DNA of 64,000 nt from Pseudomonas orientalis (GTDB lineage Bacteria > Pseudomonadota > Gammaproteobacteria > Pseudomonadales > Pseudomonadaceae), in contig NZ_JYLM01000012.1 of the NCBI RefSeq assembly GCF_001439815.1, positions 62,001 through 126,000 on the forward strand. The letters are read 5' to 3'. The translations under genes were made by a program, and so were the position numbers. Positions 7,353 through 15,637 of the stretch are shown piece after piece; within the stretch, counting starts at the first letter, position 1; each line of letters opens with the position of its first letter. A model generated the notes under the pieces. That model worked only from the letters and a program-made list of their open reading frames with translations. It was not told the DNA's origin and ran no database searches.

Positions 7353-9400
7353 GCTGCCGCGTCCTCACTCAGGCCGCTGTGGCGCAAGAGTGCGTCAATC
7401 GATGGCGCCCGTCCGCGAAAGTCGACGAACAACACCATCGGTTCCTGGGAACCGCCCCGTGCGAGGATCGCTTCACGGAAAGCGCGGCCGGTCTGGGCGT
7501 TGAGCACGCCGTCTTCTTCGAACTTGGAGAAGGCATCCGCCGACAATACTTCGGCCCACTTGTAGCTGTAATAACCCGCCGCATAACCGCCGGCGAAAAT
7601 GTGCGCGAAGCTGTTGGGGAAGCGGTTGTAGGCCGGTGGACGCATTACCGAGACTTCATCGCGCACGCCTTCGAGCACCTGCGCCACACTGCGACCGTCG
7701 CCATGGGTGGCGTGCAGTTCGAAGTCGAACAGCGAGAACTCCAGCTGGCGCACCATCATCAGGCCGGACTGGAAATTCTTCGCCGCGAGCATTTTTTCCA
7801 GCAGGTCCTGGGGCAAAGGTTCACCGGTTTCGTAGTGTCCGGAAATCAGCGCCAGGCCTTCAGGCTCCCAGCACCAGTTTTCCATGAACTGGCTCGGCAA
7901 CTCCACCGCGTCCCAGGCCACGCCGTTGATACCGGACACGCCGGCATGTTCAACACGGGTCAGCAGGTGGTGCAGGCCGTGGCCGAATTCGTGGAACAGG
8001 GTGGTGACTTCATCGTGGGTCAGCAGGGCTGGCTTGCCACTGTCGGCCGGAGTGAAATTGCATACCAGGTTGGCCACCGGGCTTTGCAGCACGCCGTCAA
8101 GGGTGCGGCGGCGGTCGCGGGCGCCGTCCATCCAGGCACCGCCACGCTTGTTGGCGCGGGCATACAAATCAAAGAAGAAGCGGCCGACGTGCTGGCCGTT
8201 TTCCCTGATCTCGAACAGGCGCACGTCCGGGTGCCAGGCGTCGAAACCTTTCTGCTCGGCGATTTCGATGCCGTACAGGCGCTGCACAATGGCGAACAGA
8301 CCGCCCAGCACTTTGTCGATCGGGAAGTAGGCGCGCAGGGCTTCCTGGGACACGCTGTAGCGTTGCTCACGGAGTTTTTCGCCGTAGAAACCGCTGTCCC
8401 AGCTTTGCAGGTCGGCGCAACCTTGTTCGGCGGCGTAGGCCTTGAGCTGTTGCAGATCCTGGGTGGCGAACGGCTTGCTGCGCCGGGCCAGGTCGCGCAG
8501 GAAACTCAGCACCTGGTCGCTGGATTCGGCCATTTTGGTGGCCAGGCTCAGTTCGGCAAACGACGCGTAGCCCAGCAACTGAGCCAGTTCCTGACGCAGG
8601 TCGAGGATCTGTTCCATCACCGGGCCGTTATCGTTCTGACCGGCATTCGGGCCCTGGTCCGACGCACGGGTGCAGTAGGCCGCGTAGACTTCTTCACGCA
8701 GGGCACGGTCCTGGGCGTAGGTCATTACCGCGTAATAGCTCGGAAATTCGAGGGTGATCAGCCAGCCATCGAGGCCTTTGGCCTGGGCGGCGGCGGCCAT
8801 TTGCGCCTTGGCCGAATCGGTCAGGCCGGCGAGGGTAGCCTGGTCGGTGACGTGCTTGGTCCAGGCCTGGGTGGCATCCAGCAACTGGTTGGAAAATTTG
8901 CTGCCCAGCTCCGAAAGCTTGCTTTGCACTTCGGCGTAGCGCTTCTGTTGCTCGGGCGGCAAATCGATACCCGACAGGCGGAAGTCGCGCAGCGAGTGTT
9001 CCAGGATGGTTTTCTGCGCCACATCGAAACCGGCGGCCTCCGGGCTGTTGGCCAGGGCTTCGAAGGCCTGGAACAGTTCACGGTTCTGCCCCATTTCGGT
9101 GGAATAGGCGCTCAAGGCCGGCAGGCAAGCCTCATAGGCCTCGCGCAACTCGGCGCTGTTACACACAGCGTTGAGGTGGCTGACCGGGCTCCAGGCCGCG
9201 CCCAGGCGATCATTAAGCTCGTCCATGGCCAGAACCAGGCCCGCCCATGTCGGATTTTTGCCCTGGCTTTGCAGGATGTCTGCGATCGCTGCACGGTTGT
9301 CGGCCAGGATCTGTTCGATGGCCGGCTGCACATGCTCGGCACGGATCGCCGAGAACGGCGGCAGGTCGTAGGGCTGCAGAAGAGGGTTGTTCGCGCTCAC
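7349..9400 (-). CDS. prlC: oligopeptidase A
   Basis: 683 residues, the usual length for this M3-family cytoplasmic zinc metallopeptidase that degrades short peptides, including cleaved signal peptides. The HEFGH zinc motif is at about residues 470-474 and is followed by the distal glutamate region (WDAVELPSQFMENW). The start is set at the GTG reading MSANNPLLQ: AAGG lies eight bases upstream and the length then matches the family. A GTG three codons earlier gives a slightly longer version. First gene of the prlC-yheV operon. Confidence 0.93.
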   Translation of the reverse strand: MSANNPLLQPYDLPPFSAIRAEHVQPAIEQILADNRAAIADILQSQGKNPTWAGLVLAMDELNDRLGAAWSPVSHLNAVCNSAELREAYEACLPALSAYSTEMGQNRELFQAFEALANSPEAAGFDVAQKTILEHSLRDFRLSGIDLPPEQQKRYAEVQSKLSELGSKFSNQLLDATQAWTKHVTDQATLAGLTDSAKAQMAAAAQAKGLDGWLITLEFPSYYAVMTYAQDRALREEVYAAYCTRASDQGPNAGQNDNGPVMEQILDLRQELAQLLGYASFAELSLATKMAESSDQVLSFLRDLARRSKPFATQDLQQLKAYAAEQGCADLQSWDSGFYGEKLREQRYSVSQEALRAYFPIDKVLGGLFAIVQRLYGIEIAEQKGFDAWHPDVRLFEIRENGQHVGRFFFDLYARANKRGGAWMDGARDRRRTLDGVLQSPVANLVCNFTPADSGKPALLTHDEVTTLFHEFGHGLHHLLTRVEHAGVSGINGVAWDAVELPSQFMENWCWEPEGLALISGHYETGEPLPQDLLEKMLAAKNFQSGLMMVRQLEFSLFDFELHATHGDGRSVAQVLEGVRDEVSVMRPPAYNRFPNSFAHIFAGGYAAGYYSYKWAEVLSADAFSKFEEDGVLNAQTGRAFREAILARGGSQEPMVLFVDFRGRAPSIDALLRHSGLSEDAAA

Positions 9401-9501
9401 GGTTGGCACCTTGGCTGAAGAAACAGATAAGACAAAGATGGGGCCATCTTAATTACAATCAACACCCACCGCAGCTATCAGTACAACAGAGAGAGGCTAT
9501 C

Positions 9502-10044
9502 GTGACCCTTCGCACCTATCAGAACCACACGCCAACCCTGGGCGCCGGGGCTTTTGTCGATGTTTCGGCGGTGGTGATCGGCGATGTCGAAATCGGCGCC
9601 GACAGCTCGGTCTGGCCATTGACGGTGATTCGCGGCGACATGCACCGCATCCGTATCGGTGCGCGCACCAGCGTGCAGGATGGCTGTGTGCTGCACATCA
9701 CCCACGCCGGCCCGTTCAACCCGGACGGTTTCCCGCTGTTGATCGGCGACGACGTCACCATTGCCCATAAAGTCATGCTGCATGGCTGCACCGTGGGCAG
9801 CCGCATCCTGATCGGCATGGGCAGCATCGTGATGGACGGCGCCGTGGTGGAAGATGACGTGATCATCGGGGCCGGCAGCCTGGTGCCGCCGGGCAAAAAG
9901 CTCGACAGCGGCTTTTTGTACGTCGGCAGTCCGGTTAAACAGGTCCGCCCGCTGACCGACAAGGAGCGTGCCTTTTTCACCTACAGCGCGGCGAACTACG
10001 TGAAGCTCAAAGACCTGCACATCGCGCAAGGATTCGACCAATGA
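9502..10044 (+). CDS. gamma-carbonic anhydrase-like hexapeptide-repeat protein
   Basis: 180 residues beginning at GTG (MTLRTYQNHTP). Left-handed beta-helix hexapeptide repeats run through most of the protein, for example IGDVEIGADSSVWP, IGDDVTIAHKVMLHG and IGMGSIVMDGAVV. The three metal-ligand histidines of the gamma-CA group are present in the HITH and AHKVMLHG stretches. Members of this group (YrdA/PaaY type) bind zinc, but enzymatic activity varies. A longer open frame upstream has no family resemblance, and the GTG is preceded by AGAGAG. It overlaps the next gene by four bases. Confidence 0.87.
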   Translation: MTLRTYQNHTPTLGAGAFVDVSAVVIGDVEIGADSSVWPLTVIRGDMHRIRIGARTSVQDGCVLHITHAGPFNPDGFPLLIGDDVTIAHKVMLHGCTVGSRILIGMGSIVMDGAVVEDDVIIGAGSLVPPGKKLDSGFLYVGSPVKQVRPLTDKERAFFTYSAANYVKLKDLHIAQGFDQ

Positions 10045-10700
10045 TCCTGCACCACCAGACCGTGCTGTTCGACCTGGACGGCACCCTCACCGACCCGCGC
10101 GAGGGCATCACCCGTTCGATCCAGTACGCCCTCGGCAAACTGGGGATCGACGAGCCGGACCTGACCCGCCTCGAACACTTCATCGGCCCGCCGTTGCTGC
10201 AGGCGTTCATGCAGTTCTATGGCTTCGACGAGACCAAGGCGTGGGAAGCGGTGAATTTTTACCGCGAGCGCTTCAAGGTCACCGGGCTTTATGAGAACCA
10301 GGTGTTCGACGGCGTGATGCCACTGCTGGAAGAACTGAACCGCCAGGGCCGCCAGCTCTACGTGGCAACATCCAAACCGTGGGAATTCGCCCGTGAGATC
10401 GCACGGCATTTCGACTTTGCCAAGCACTTCAAGGTGATTTACGGCAGCGAGCTGGATGGCACGCGCACCAACAAGGTCGAGTTGATCGCGCATCTGCTGC
10501 GTGAAGAAAGGCTGGACCCGGCCACCACCTTGATGATCGGTGATCGCAAGCATGACCTGATCGGCGCGCGCAGCAATGGGCTTGACTCGGCGGCGGTAGG
10601 CTATGGGTTTGGCAGCTTTGAAGAGCTGAATGGCGAAGCGCCGACCTGGCATTTTGAGACGTTGGCAGACATGCATCAGGCGTTTTTGCGGCGGACTTGA
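10041..10700 (+). CDS. HAD-family phosphatase (phosphoglycolate phosphatase-like)
   Basis: 219 residues. HAD motif I is FDLDGT (Asp11, Asp13), motif II is around ATSKPW, and the motif III/IV region is MIGDRKHDLIGA. The cap is of the helical (C1) type seen in phosphoglycolate phosphatases. It is translationally coupled (ATGA) to the hexapeptide-repeat protein, an arrangement conserved in pseudomonads. The substrate cannot be told from sequence alone. Confidence 0.87.
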   Translation: MILHHQTVLFDLDGTLTDPREGITRSIQYALGKLGIDEPDLTRLEHFIGPPLLQAFMQFYGFDETKAWEAVNFYRERFKVTGLYENQVFDGVMPLLEELNRQGRQLYVATSKPWEFAREIARHFDFAKHFKVIYGSELDGTRTNKVELIAHLLREERLDPATTLMIGDRKHDLIGARSNGLDSAAVGYGFGSFEELNGEAPTWHFETLADMHQAFLRRT

Positions 10701-10786
10701 GGCCGCCATCGGGGGCAAGCCCCCTCCCACAGTTGACTTGTATACACCGCTCTAAATGTGGGAGGGGGCTTGCCCCCGATGAGGCC
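10701..10786. repeat. REPIN (inverted REP pair)
   Basis: Two REP copies in opposite orientation, GCCATCGGGGGCAAGCCCCC on the left and GTGGGAGGGGGCTTGCCCCC on the right, separated by about 25 bases. The pair occupies the entire gap between two convergent genes and may serve as a bidirectional terminator. Confidence 0.85.
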
Positions 10787-11830
10787 CTAAAGGGCAGCCT
10801 TCTCCAACTGCCTCAACGCCGCCTTGCGCTGCTCAACCGGCAACCGCCCCAACTTCTCCACCGCCCCATAGAACCTCAGCCAATCCCGCCCCTCCTGCGC
10901 AAACAACCCCGCAAACGCCGGCACCCACTGGTCATACAGCCCGAACGGCAGCAGCCGCGCGTTGTTCATCGGCTGGTTGATCCACGCGTCATAACGCTTG
11001 TCGCCGCCCCACTGACTGTCGCGCAGATGGCGGTACTCACTGCGCAAACGCTCGAACTGCGCGGCCTTGGCCTGGCGCATCACATCGGCCGCCAACGGCT
11101 GGGCGTAGAGGTTTTCCAAGTGTTTGCGGGTAGCGAGAATCAACCGGGTAAACTGGTCGCGCTGCTGCAACGTCGCATCGCTCAGCGGCGCCAGGCCACG
11201 GGCGGCGCGCCATTGCCGCGTACCTTCCTGCTCGACAAAACTGGCGAATGACTCATTGAATTCGGTGTCGTCCTTCACGTAGAAGCGCTGATGCGCCAGT
11301 TCGTGAAAGATCAGCGTGGCCAGACGCTCATCGCCCCAGTTCATCATCGAACTGATGATCGGGTCGTCGAACCAGCCCAGCGTGGAATAGGCTTCGACGC
11401 CGCCAATCGCCACGTCCATGCCTTGCTGGCGCAGCAACGCCGCCTCGCCACGCGCCGCGCCCTGGTTGTAATAGCCTCGATAGGCCACGCACCCGGCGAT
11501 GGGGAAGCAGTGGTTTTGCGCAGACAGAGAAAACTCCTGCGTGGCGAAGACATTCCAGACCACATAAGGCCGGCCAATATCGGCGTAGAGCCGATAGCTT
11601 TGATTGTCCGGCAAGTGCAGCTGTTCGCTGGCGAACGTGCGGGCTTTCTGGGACTGGAGCAGATGCTCACGCAACGATTGAGGACGGGCCGGGTCGGCGA
11701 TGACTTGGGCCACCGGCTCCCGCGCCCTCAGCAAGTGCCATTGGCCACTGGCTAACTGGCCGTAGTAACTGACGCTGGAGCAGCCGCTGAGCAGCATAAC
11801 CATCAGCCCTGGAAGAAAACGCCTGACCAT
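10787..11830 (-). CDS. Putative lipoprotein aminopeptidase (DUF2265 family)
   Basis: 347 residues from the ATG reading MVRRFLPGLMVMLLSGCSS. The lipobox LSGC marks an outer- or inner-membrane lipoprotein. A zinc-peptidase HExxH motif, FHELAHQ, lies mid-protein with the flanking sequence DERLATLIFHELAHQRFYV. This matches the Pfam family called putative aminopeptidase (PF10023). A GTG 18 codons upstream would put extra residues before the signal peptide, so the internal ATG is preferred. Substrate unknown. It is convergent with the HAD gene across a REPIN. Confidence 0.85.
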   Translation of the reverse strand: MVRRFLPGLMVMLLSGCSSVSYYGQLASGQWHLLRAREPVAQVIADPARPQSLREHLLQSQKARTFASEQLHLPDNQSYRLYADIGRPYVVWNVFATQEFSLSAQNHCFPIAGCVAYRGYYNQGAARGEAALLRQQGMDVAIGGVEAYSTLGWFDDPIISSMMNWGDERLATLIFHELAHQRFYVKDDTEFNESFASFVEQEGTRQWRAARGLAPLSDATLQQRDQFTRLILATRKHLENLYAQPLAADVMRQAKAAQFERLRSEYRHLRDSQWGGDKRYDAWINQPMNNARLLPFGLYDQWVPAFAGLFAQEGRDWLRFYGAVEKLGRLPVEQRKAALRQLEKAAL

Positions 11831-11933
11831 GCCGTGACTGCTCCTGGGGAGTGGGTGCGCTTGAATTGAATTTGAATTTTCCACGCGATGGCGTGTTTAT
11901 ACTCAAAATATCTTCTCGCGTTGAGTACCTGCC

Positions 11934-12356
11934 ATGCGCCAGCTTCTGTATCCCGTCGCCGCCCTGTTGCTCAGCGCTTGCGCATCGACGCCGATCCCGC
12001 CCGTCGACCCGCAGCAGGCCTGGGTCGATTTCACCACGCCAACCCCGGGCGCCAAATTGGTCATGGCGCAGCGCCTGGACGGGAAAAACCTCGAAGACGG
12101 GCGCTATTTCCAGATGCCGCCCGGGGCCCACGAACTGATGGTGCGCTTCGACTTCGAAGTGCCCGCCGGGGGTGGGTTGGGGGGACTCAGCCAGATGATG
12201 TATCGAACCTGCTTCATGACCTTGCAGTACGACCACTTCCAGGCCGGCCAACGCTACGTACTGGAAGGCCGCTCATTGGCCTTCACGCCCAACATCCGCC
12301 TGTACGACTCGGCGCGCCAGTTGCTGGCCGAAGAGCGCAGCGTGAACTGCATCTGA
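11934..12356 (+). CDS. Small lipoprotein, conserved in Pseudomonas
   Basis: 140 residues with a lipoprotein signal MRQLLYPVAALLLSACAS (lipobox LSAC). The mature part is beta-rich with FQMPPGAHELMVRFDFEV and ends RSVNCI. I recognise it as the conserved hypothetical lipoprotein found beside this position in pseudomonads, without a known function. The two Cys (in TCFM and the C-terminal NC) could form a disulfide. It is convergent with the DUF1161 gene, directly abutting it. Confidence 0.78.
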   Translation: MRQLLYPVAALLLSACASTPIPPVDPQQAWVDFTTPTPGAKLVMAQRLDGKNLEDGRYFQMPPGAHELMVRFDFEVPAGGGLGGLSQMMYRTCFMTLQYDHFQAGQRYVLEGRSLAFTPNIRLYDSARQLLAEERSVNCI

Positions 12357-12596
12357 TCAGTCGTTGTTCTTCTGGTAGATGATGCGCTTGGTGCCGTTTT
12401 CACACGAGCCGACAATCATGGCGCTGTCATGGTTCTTGGCTTCTTCGGCGGTGATGATTTCCAGGGTGTAGGACGGGATCGCCTTGGCCTGGATGTTGAC
12501 TTCGATTTCCTTTCTGAGCTCTTCACAATCTTTTGGCGCGGCCACGGCCGAAGTGGCCAATACACCGCAGATGACTGCCAAGGCAAAACGTTTCAT
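12357..12596 (-). CDS. DUF1161 periplasmic protein (copy 1)
   Basis: 79 residues with a cleavable signal (MKRFALAVICGVLATSAVAA). The mature 59 residues contain the DUF1161 pattern: CEELRKEIEVNIQAK, then SYTLEI and VGSCENGTKRIIYQ. The two cysteines are likely disulfide-linked. Function unknown. A paralogue lies about 2 kb away at 14597-14821. Confidence 0.85.
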   Translation of the reverse strand: MKRFALAVICGVLATSAVAAPKDCEELRKEIEVNIQAKAIPSYTLEIITAEEAKNHDSAMIVGSCENGTKRIIYQKNND

Positions 12597-12700
12597 GTGT
12601 GTAGCTCCCTGAATGCATTGCGCACGGGTGTGCGTCTAGGCTGCATAGGCTATAGGACCACATCTATGAAACACGAGTTCTGATTTAACGCAGAACAAAA

Positions 12701-12790
12701 AATGTGGGAGGGGGCTTGCTCCCGATAGCGGTGGTTCAGCTAAATTTCTTTGGCTGACACACCGCCATCGGGGGCAAGCCCCCTCCCACA
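12701..12790. repeat. REPIN (inverted REP pair)
   Basis: Left arm GTGGGAGGGGGCTTGCTCCC and right arm ATCGGGGGCAAGCCCCCTCC, with complementary GATAGCGGTGG/ACCGCCATC extending the stem inward around a roughly 30-base loop. Confidence 0.85.
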
Positions 12791-12801
12791 CAGTCATGGG
12801 G

Positions 12802-13233
12802 TTAGTTCAAAAGCGTGGCATCCAGGGTGATGGTTGCATTCAGCACTTTCGACACGGGGCACCCTTCCTTGGCCTTTTTGCTCAGTTCGTCGAACTGCGC
12901 CTGGCTCGCGCCTGGGATCTTGGCTTTCAGGATCAGATGCACCGCAGTGATCGCAAAGCCGCCATCGACTTGATCCAGGGTCACTTCCGCCTGGGTGTCG
13001 ATGCTGTCAGCCTTAAGGCCTGCATCACCGAGAATCATGGAAAACGCCATGGAGAAGCAGCCGGCATGAGCCGCACCGATCAGCTCTTCAGGGTTGGTAC
13101 CCTTGCCGCCTTCGAAACGGGCCTTGAAGCCGTAGGGCGCTTCGCGCAGCACACCGGTCTCGGTGGAAATGGAACCCAGGCCGGTCTTCAGATCGCCTTC
13201 CCAATGCGCGGATGCCTTTTTAACGATACTCAT
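12802..13233 (-). CDS. osmC: OsmC-family peroxiredoxin
   Basis: 143 residues starting MSIVKKASAHWEGDLK, the standard OsmC N-terminus. The two catalytic cysteines that reduce organic hydroperoxides are in AGCFSMAF and EGCPVSKVL. Acts in the cytoplasm and is typically induced by osmotic or stationary-phase stress. The upstream in-frame extension in the open frame has no ribosome site and no homology; the chosen ATG follows GGAGAAAGCT. Confidence 0.92.
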   Translation of the reverse strand: MSIVKKASAHWEGDLKTGLGSISTETGVLREAPYGFKARFEGGKGTNPEELIGAAHAGCFSMAFSMILGDAGLKADSIDTQAEVTLDQVDGGFAITAVHLILKAKIPGASQAQFDELSKKAKEGCPVSKVLNATITLDATLLN

Positions 13234-13448
13234 AGCTTTCTCCTCGAACGGTGGTTTTGCGTCAGTAAGGTTCTGAGGATAGACGCCGTGGCAAAGTTCA
13301 TCTTGTCGGAAAGACCTACCAAATAAGTAGGAAATTTCATGGCTGCTATTGAATCTCGGGTATATGCCCTCATTGCATAGAACATGCACATGAAGCGGCA
13401 GGTTTTGGTTCGTCTAAGAAGCCTGCGCCCCTATTGGAGAAGCAGGCT

Positions 13449-14450
13449 ATGAAATCGCTGTCCGACGTGAAGTTCTCGACCCTCGACCTGGTGCCCGTAC
13501 GCGCCAATGGCAGTGCGGCGCAATCGTTGCGCAACTCTCTGGACCTGGCCCGGCACGTGGAAAAACTCGGCTATAACCGTTTCTGGGTGGCTGAACACCA
13601 CAATATGGACGGTATCGCCAGCTCGGCCACGTCAGTGTTGCTCGGCTACCTGGCCGGTGGGACCTCGACTATCCGTGTCGGTTCCGGCGGGGTGATGCTG
13701 CCCAACCACGCGCCGCTGGTGATTGCCGAACAGTTCGGCACCCTGGAAAGTTTGTACCCTGGCCGTATCGACCTGGGCCTGGGCCGCGCGCCCGGTTCCG
13801 ACCAGATGACCGCCCGCGCCCTGCGGCGTGAACGCTCCGGCAGTGCGGACGACTTTCCGCAAGACGTGGCCGAACTGATGGCCTACCTCGGTCCGCGCAC
13901 GCCCGACCAACGGGTGATCGCGGTACCCGGCACCGGCACCAACGTGCCGGTATGGCTGCTGGGCTCGAGCCTGTTCAGCGCGCAATTGGCCGGTGAACGT
14001 GGCTTGCCCTACGCCTTCGCCTCACATTTCGCACCGCGGTTGATGCACGAAGCGGTTCGGGTGTACCGCAATCATTTCAAGCCTTCGGCGGTGCTGGACA
14101 AGCCCTACGTGATGCTCGGCATTCCGCTGGTTGCCGCCGACACCGATGAACAGGCCGACTACCTGGCCACCTCGGTGTACCAGCGCATTCTCGCGCTGAT
14201 GCGCGGGCAAAGCCTGGTGCAGCGCCCACCGGTAAAAACCATGGACGGCCTGTGGCTACCCCACGAAAAAGAGGCGGTGGGCAGTTTCCTCGGCCTGGCA
14301 ATGGTGGGCAGCCCGGCGAAGATCCGCGCCAAACTGGAGGTGCTGATCGAACAGACCGGTGCCGACGAACTGATCTTTACGTGCGACCTGTATGAGCACG
14401 CCGACCGGATTCATTCCTACGAGCTGCTGGCGCAGGTGATGAAGGGCTGA
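13449..14450 (+). CDS. LLM-class flavin-dependent oxidoreductase (luciferase-like)
   Basis: 333 residues from the ATG reading MKSLSDVKFSTLD, nine bases after GGAG. The luciferase-like monooxygenase fold is shown by GYNRFWVAEHHNMDGIASSATSV-type sequence, SGGVMLPNHAPLVIAEQFG and DLGLGRAPGSDQ. This is the MsnO8/YhbW-type subgroup; the substrate is unknown, and many members have no defined reaction. It stands alone, with a TTG five codons upstream as a less likely start. Confidence 0.86.
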   Translation: MKSLSDVKFSTLDLVPVRANGSAAQSLRNSLDLARHVEKLGYNRFWVAEHHNMDGIASSATSVLLGYLAGGTSTIRVGSGGVMLPNHAPLVIAEQFGTLESLYPGRIDLGLGRAPGSDQMTARALRRERSGSADDFPQDVAELMAYLGPRTPDQRVIAVPGTGTNVPVWLLGSSLFSAQLAGERGLPYAFASHFAPRLMHEAVRVYRNHFKPSAVLDKPYVMLGIPLVAADTDEQADYLATSVYQRILALMRGQSLVQRPPVKTMDGLWLPHEKEAVGSFLGLAMVGSPAKIRAKLEVLIEQTGADELIFTCDLYEHADRIHSYELLAQVMKG

Positions 14451-14462
14451 ACCCCAGACGAC

Positions 14463-14579
14463 AAACGACGCACCTGTGGCGAGTGAGCTTGCTCACGCTG
14501 GGCTGCGAAGCGGCCCCAAAAAACGGAAGCGCTACGCACTCCAGCGGGAGCAAGCTCCCTCGCCACAGGTGCGTCGTTT
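14463..14579. repeat. Inverted repeat pair of a second REP family, with extended arms
   Basis: The arms read AAACGACGCACCTGTGGCGA and its exact complement at the other end, then continue as GAGCTTGCTC-type REP sequence and ACGCTGG/CCAGCG. About 40 bp of arm are nearly identical, with only two differences. The GTGGCGAG...GAGCTTGCTC core differs from the GGGGGCTTGCCCCC family. It lies between two convergent genes. Confidence 0.82.
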
Positions 14580-14596
14580 ATGTCTGCAACACGGGA

Positions 14597-14821
14597 TCAA
14601 CCGCGCTTGTAGACGATTTCCTTGGTGCCGCCTTCACAGCTGCCGACTACATCGCCGCCGGCCGCCGCGCCCTTGTCCACTACTTCCAGCGAATAGCCCG
14701 AAGCGCCCTTGGCGTCGATTTTCGCTGCAATTTCGCTTTTCAGGTCTTCACAAGGCTTGCCCGCCGCCAGGGCCGTGCCTGCAAGGCTCAACAAACCTGC
14801 CGCTAACAGAAACTTCTTCAT
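14597..14821 (-). CDS. DUF1161 periplasmic protein (copy 2)
   Basis: 74 residues: signal peptide MKKFLLAAGLLSLAGTALAA, then CEDLKSEIAAKIDAKGASGY and VGSCEGGTKEIVYKRG. It has the same two-cysteine layout as the copy at 12357-12596 and is clearly its paralogue. No known function; exported to the periplasm. Confidence 0.86.
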   Translation of the reverse strand: MKKFLLAAGLLSLAGTALAAGKPCEDLKSEIAAKIDAKGASGYSLEVVDKGAAAGGDVVGSCEGGTKEIVYKRG

Positions 14822-14937
14822 CCGATACTTTCCTTGCGCTGGTCGAAAAGAGCATGCCGACGCTCAGGGCGTCGGCATGCATTGGGTGTAGCGCAGGTTA
14901 TGGCAATCGGCCAGCGATCAAAGTTCCGCGCGCCCGA

Positions 14938-15153
14938 TCAACTACTGGCAATTCGGAATCCCACCTTCAGGGTGACCTGATAGTGCGCGACCTTGCCATT
15001 CTCGATATGCCCACGGGTTTCAGTCACTTCAAACCACTCCAGGTGCTTGAGGCTCTTGCTGGCTTCGGCCAGGGCATTCTGGATCGCGTCCTCGATGGTG
15101 GTGGTGGATGAGCCCACCAGTTCGACTTTCTTGTAGGTGTGATGTTCGCTCAT
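14938..15153 (-). CDS. Dodecin (flavin-storage protein)
   Basis: 71 residues beginning MSEHHTYKKVELVGSS. The dodecin pattern is complete: IEDAIQNALAEASKSLKHLEWFEV (the Trp stacks on the flavin), then ETRGHIENGKVAHYQVTLKVGFR. Dodecins form hollow dodecamers that bind flavins and related cofactors in the cytoplasm. An in-frame Met eight codons upstream is less likely because the chosen one follows GGAGAAACACC. Confidence 0.92.
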   Translation of the reverse strand: MSEHHTYKKVELVGSSTTTIEDAIQNALAEASKSLKHLEWFEVTETRGHIENGKVAHYQVTLKVGFRIASS

Positions 15154-15310
15154 GGTGTTTCTCCTGTAGGTCGTCAATCAAGACTAGCAGTGAATATTCG
15201 TACTGCTTGAGGCGACCGCTCGGCTACGAAAGTTCAGATTTAATGCACTTTCCGAGACAGGCGCAGTCGGTATCTACACACGCCACTCAACCACTTCAGG
15301 AGATGTCCAC

Positions 15311-15637
15311 ATGGCCAACACTTCTTTACGCAAAGCGTCGCTGGAAAGCATGGAAGCCGAGATTTCGAGCCTGCTCAAATCCCTCGAGAGCCTCAAGGAC
15401 GACGCATCCGATGAGTCGCGCAAAACCCTGAAGGCCCTGAAAAGCAATGCCGAGAATGCCCTCAAGCACTCTCGCCACTTGATCAGCGACGCCTACGAAG
15501 AAAGCAAAGTCAAAATCCGCGAAACCGGCGTTGCCACTCGCGACTACGCACAAGAGCACCCATGGACCACAGCCGGCGTTGCCGTCGGTGCGCTGGGTCT
15601 GCTGGCGGCTTACCTTTTGTGCAAACGCGGCGACTAA
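15311..15637 (+). CDS. DUF883 family membrane-anchored protein (ElaB/YqjD-like)
   Basis: 108 residues. A long amphipathic helical region (SLESMEAEISSLLKSLESLK) is followed by the conserved RDYAQEHPWTTAGVAVGALG and a C-terminal membrane helix ending LLCKRGD. Relatives in E. coli (YqjD, ElaB) are C-tail-anchored inner-membrane proteins that associate with ribosomes in stationary phase. That role is known for those proteins and only inferred here. It is convergent with and overlaps the trpI stop by four bases. Confidence 0.88.
   Translation: MANTSLRKASLESMEAEISSLLKSLESLKDDASDESRKTLKALKSNAENALKHSRHLISDAYEESKVKIRETGVATRDYAQEHPWTTAGVAVGALGLLAAYLLCKRGD

Noticed and set aside
7379..9418. A 679-residue plus-strand open frame
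   Set aside because: Exact antisense shadow of prlC; low-complexity composition and no recognisable domain.
11667..12251. Minus-strand frame overlapping the two lipoprotein genes
   Set aside because: Both strands beneath it carry better-supported genes with lipoprotein signals; no domain is seen.
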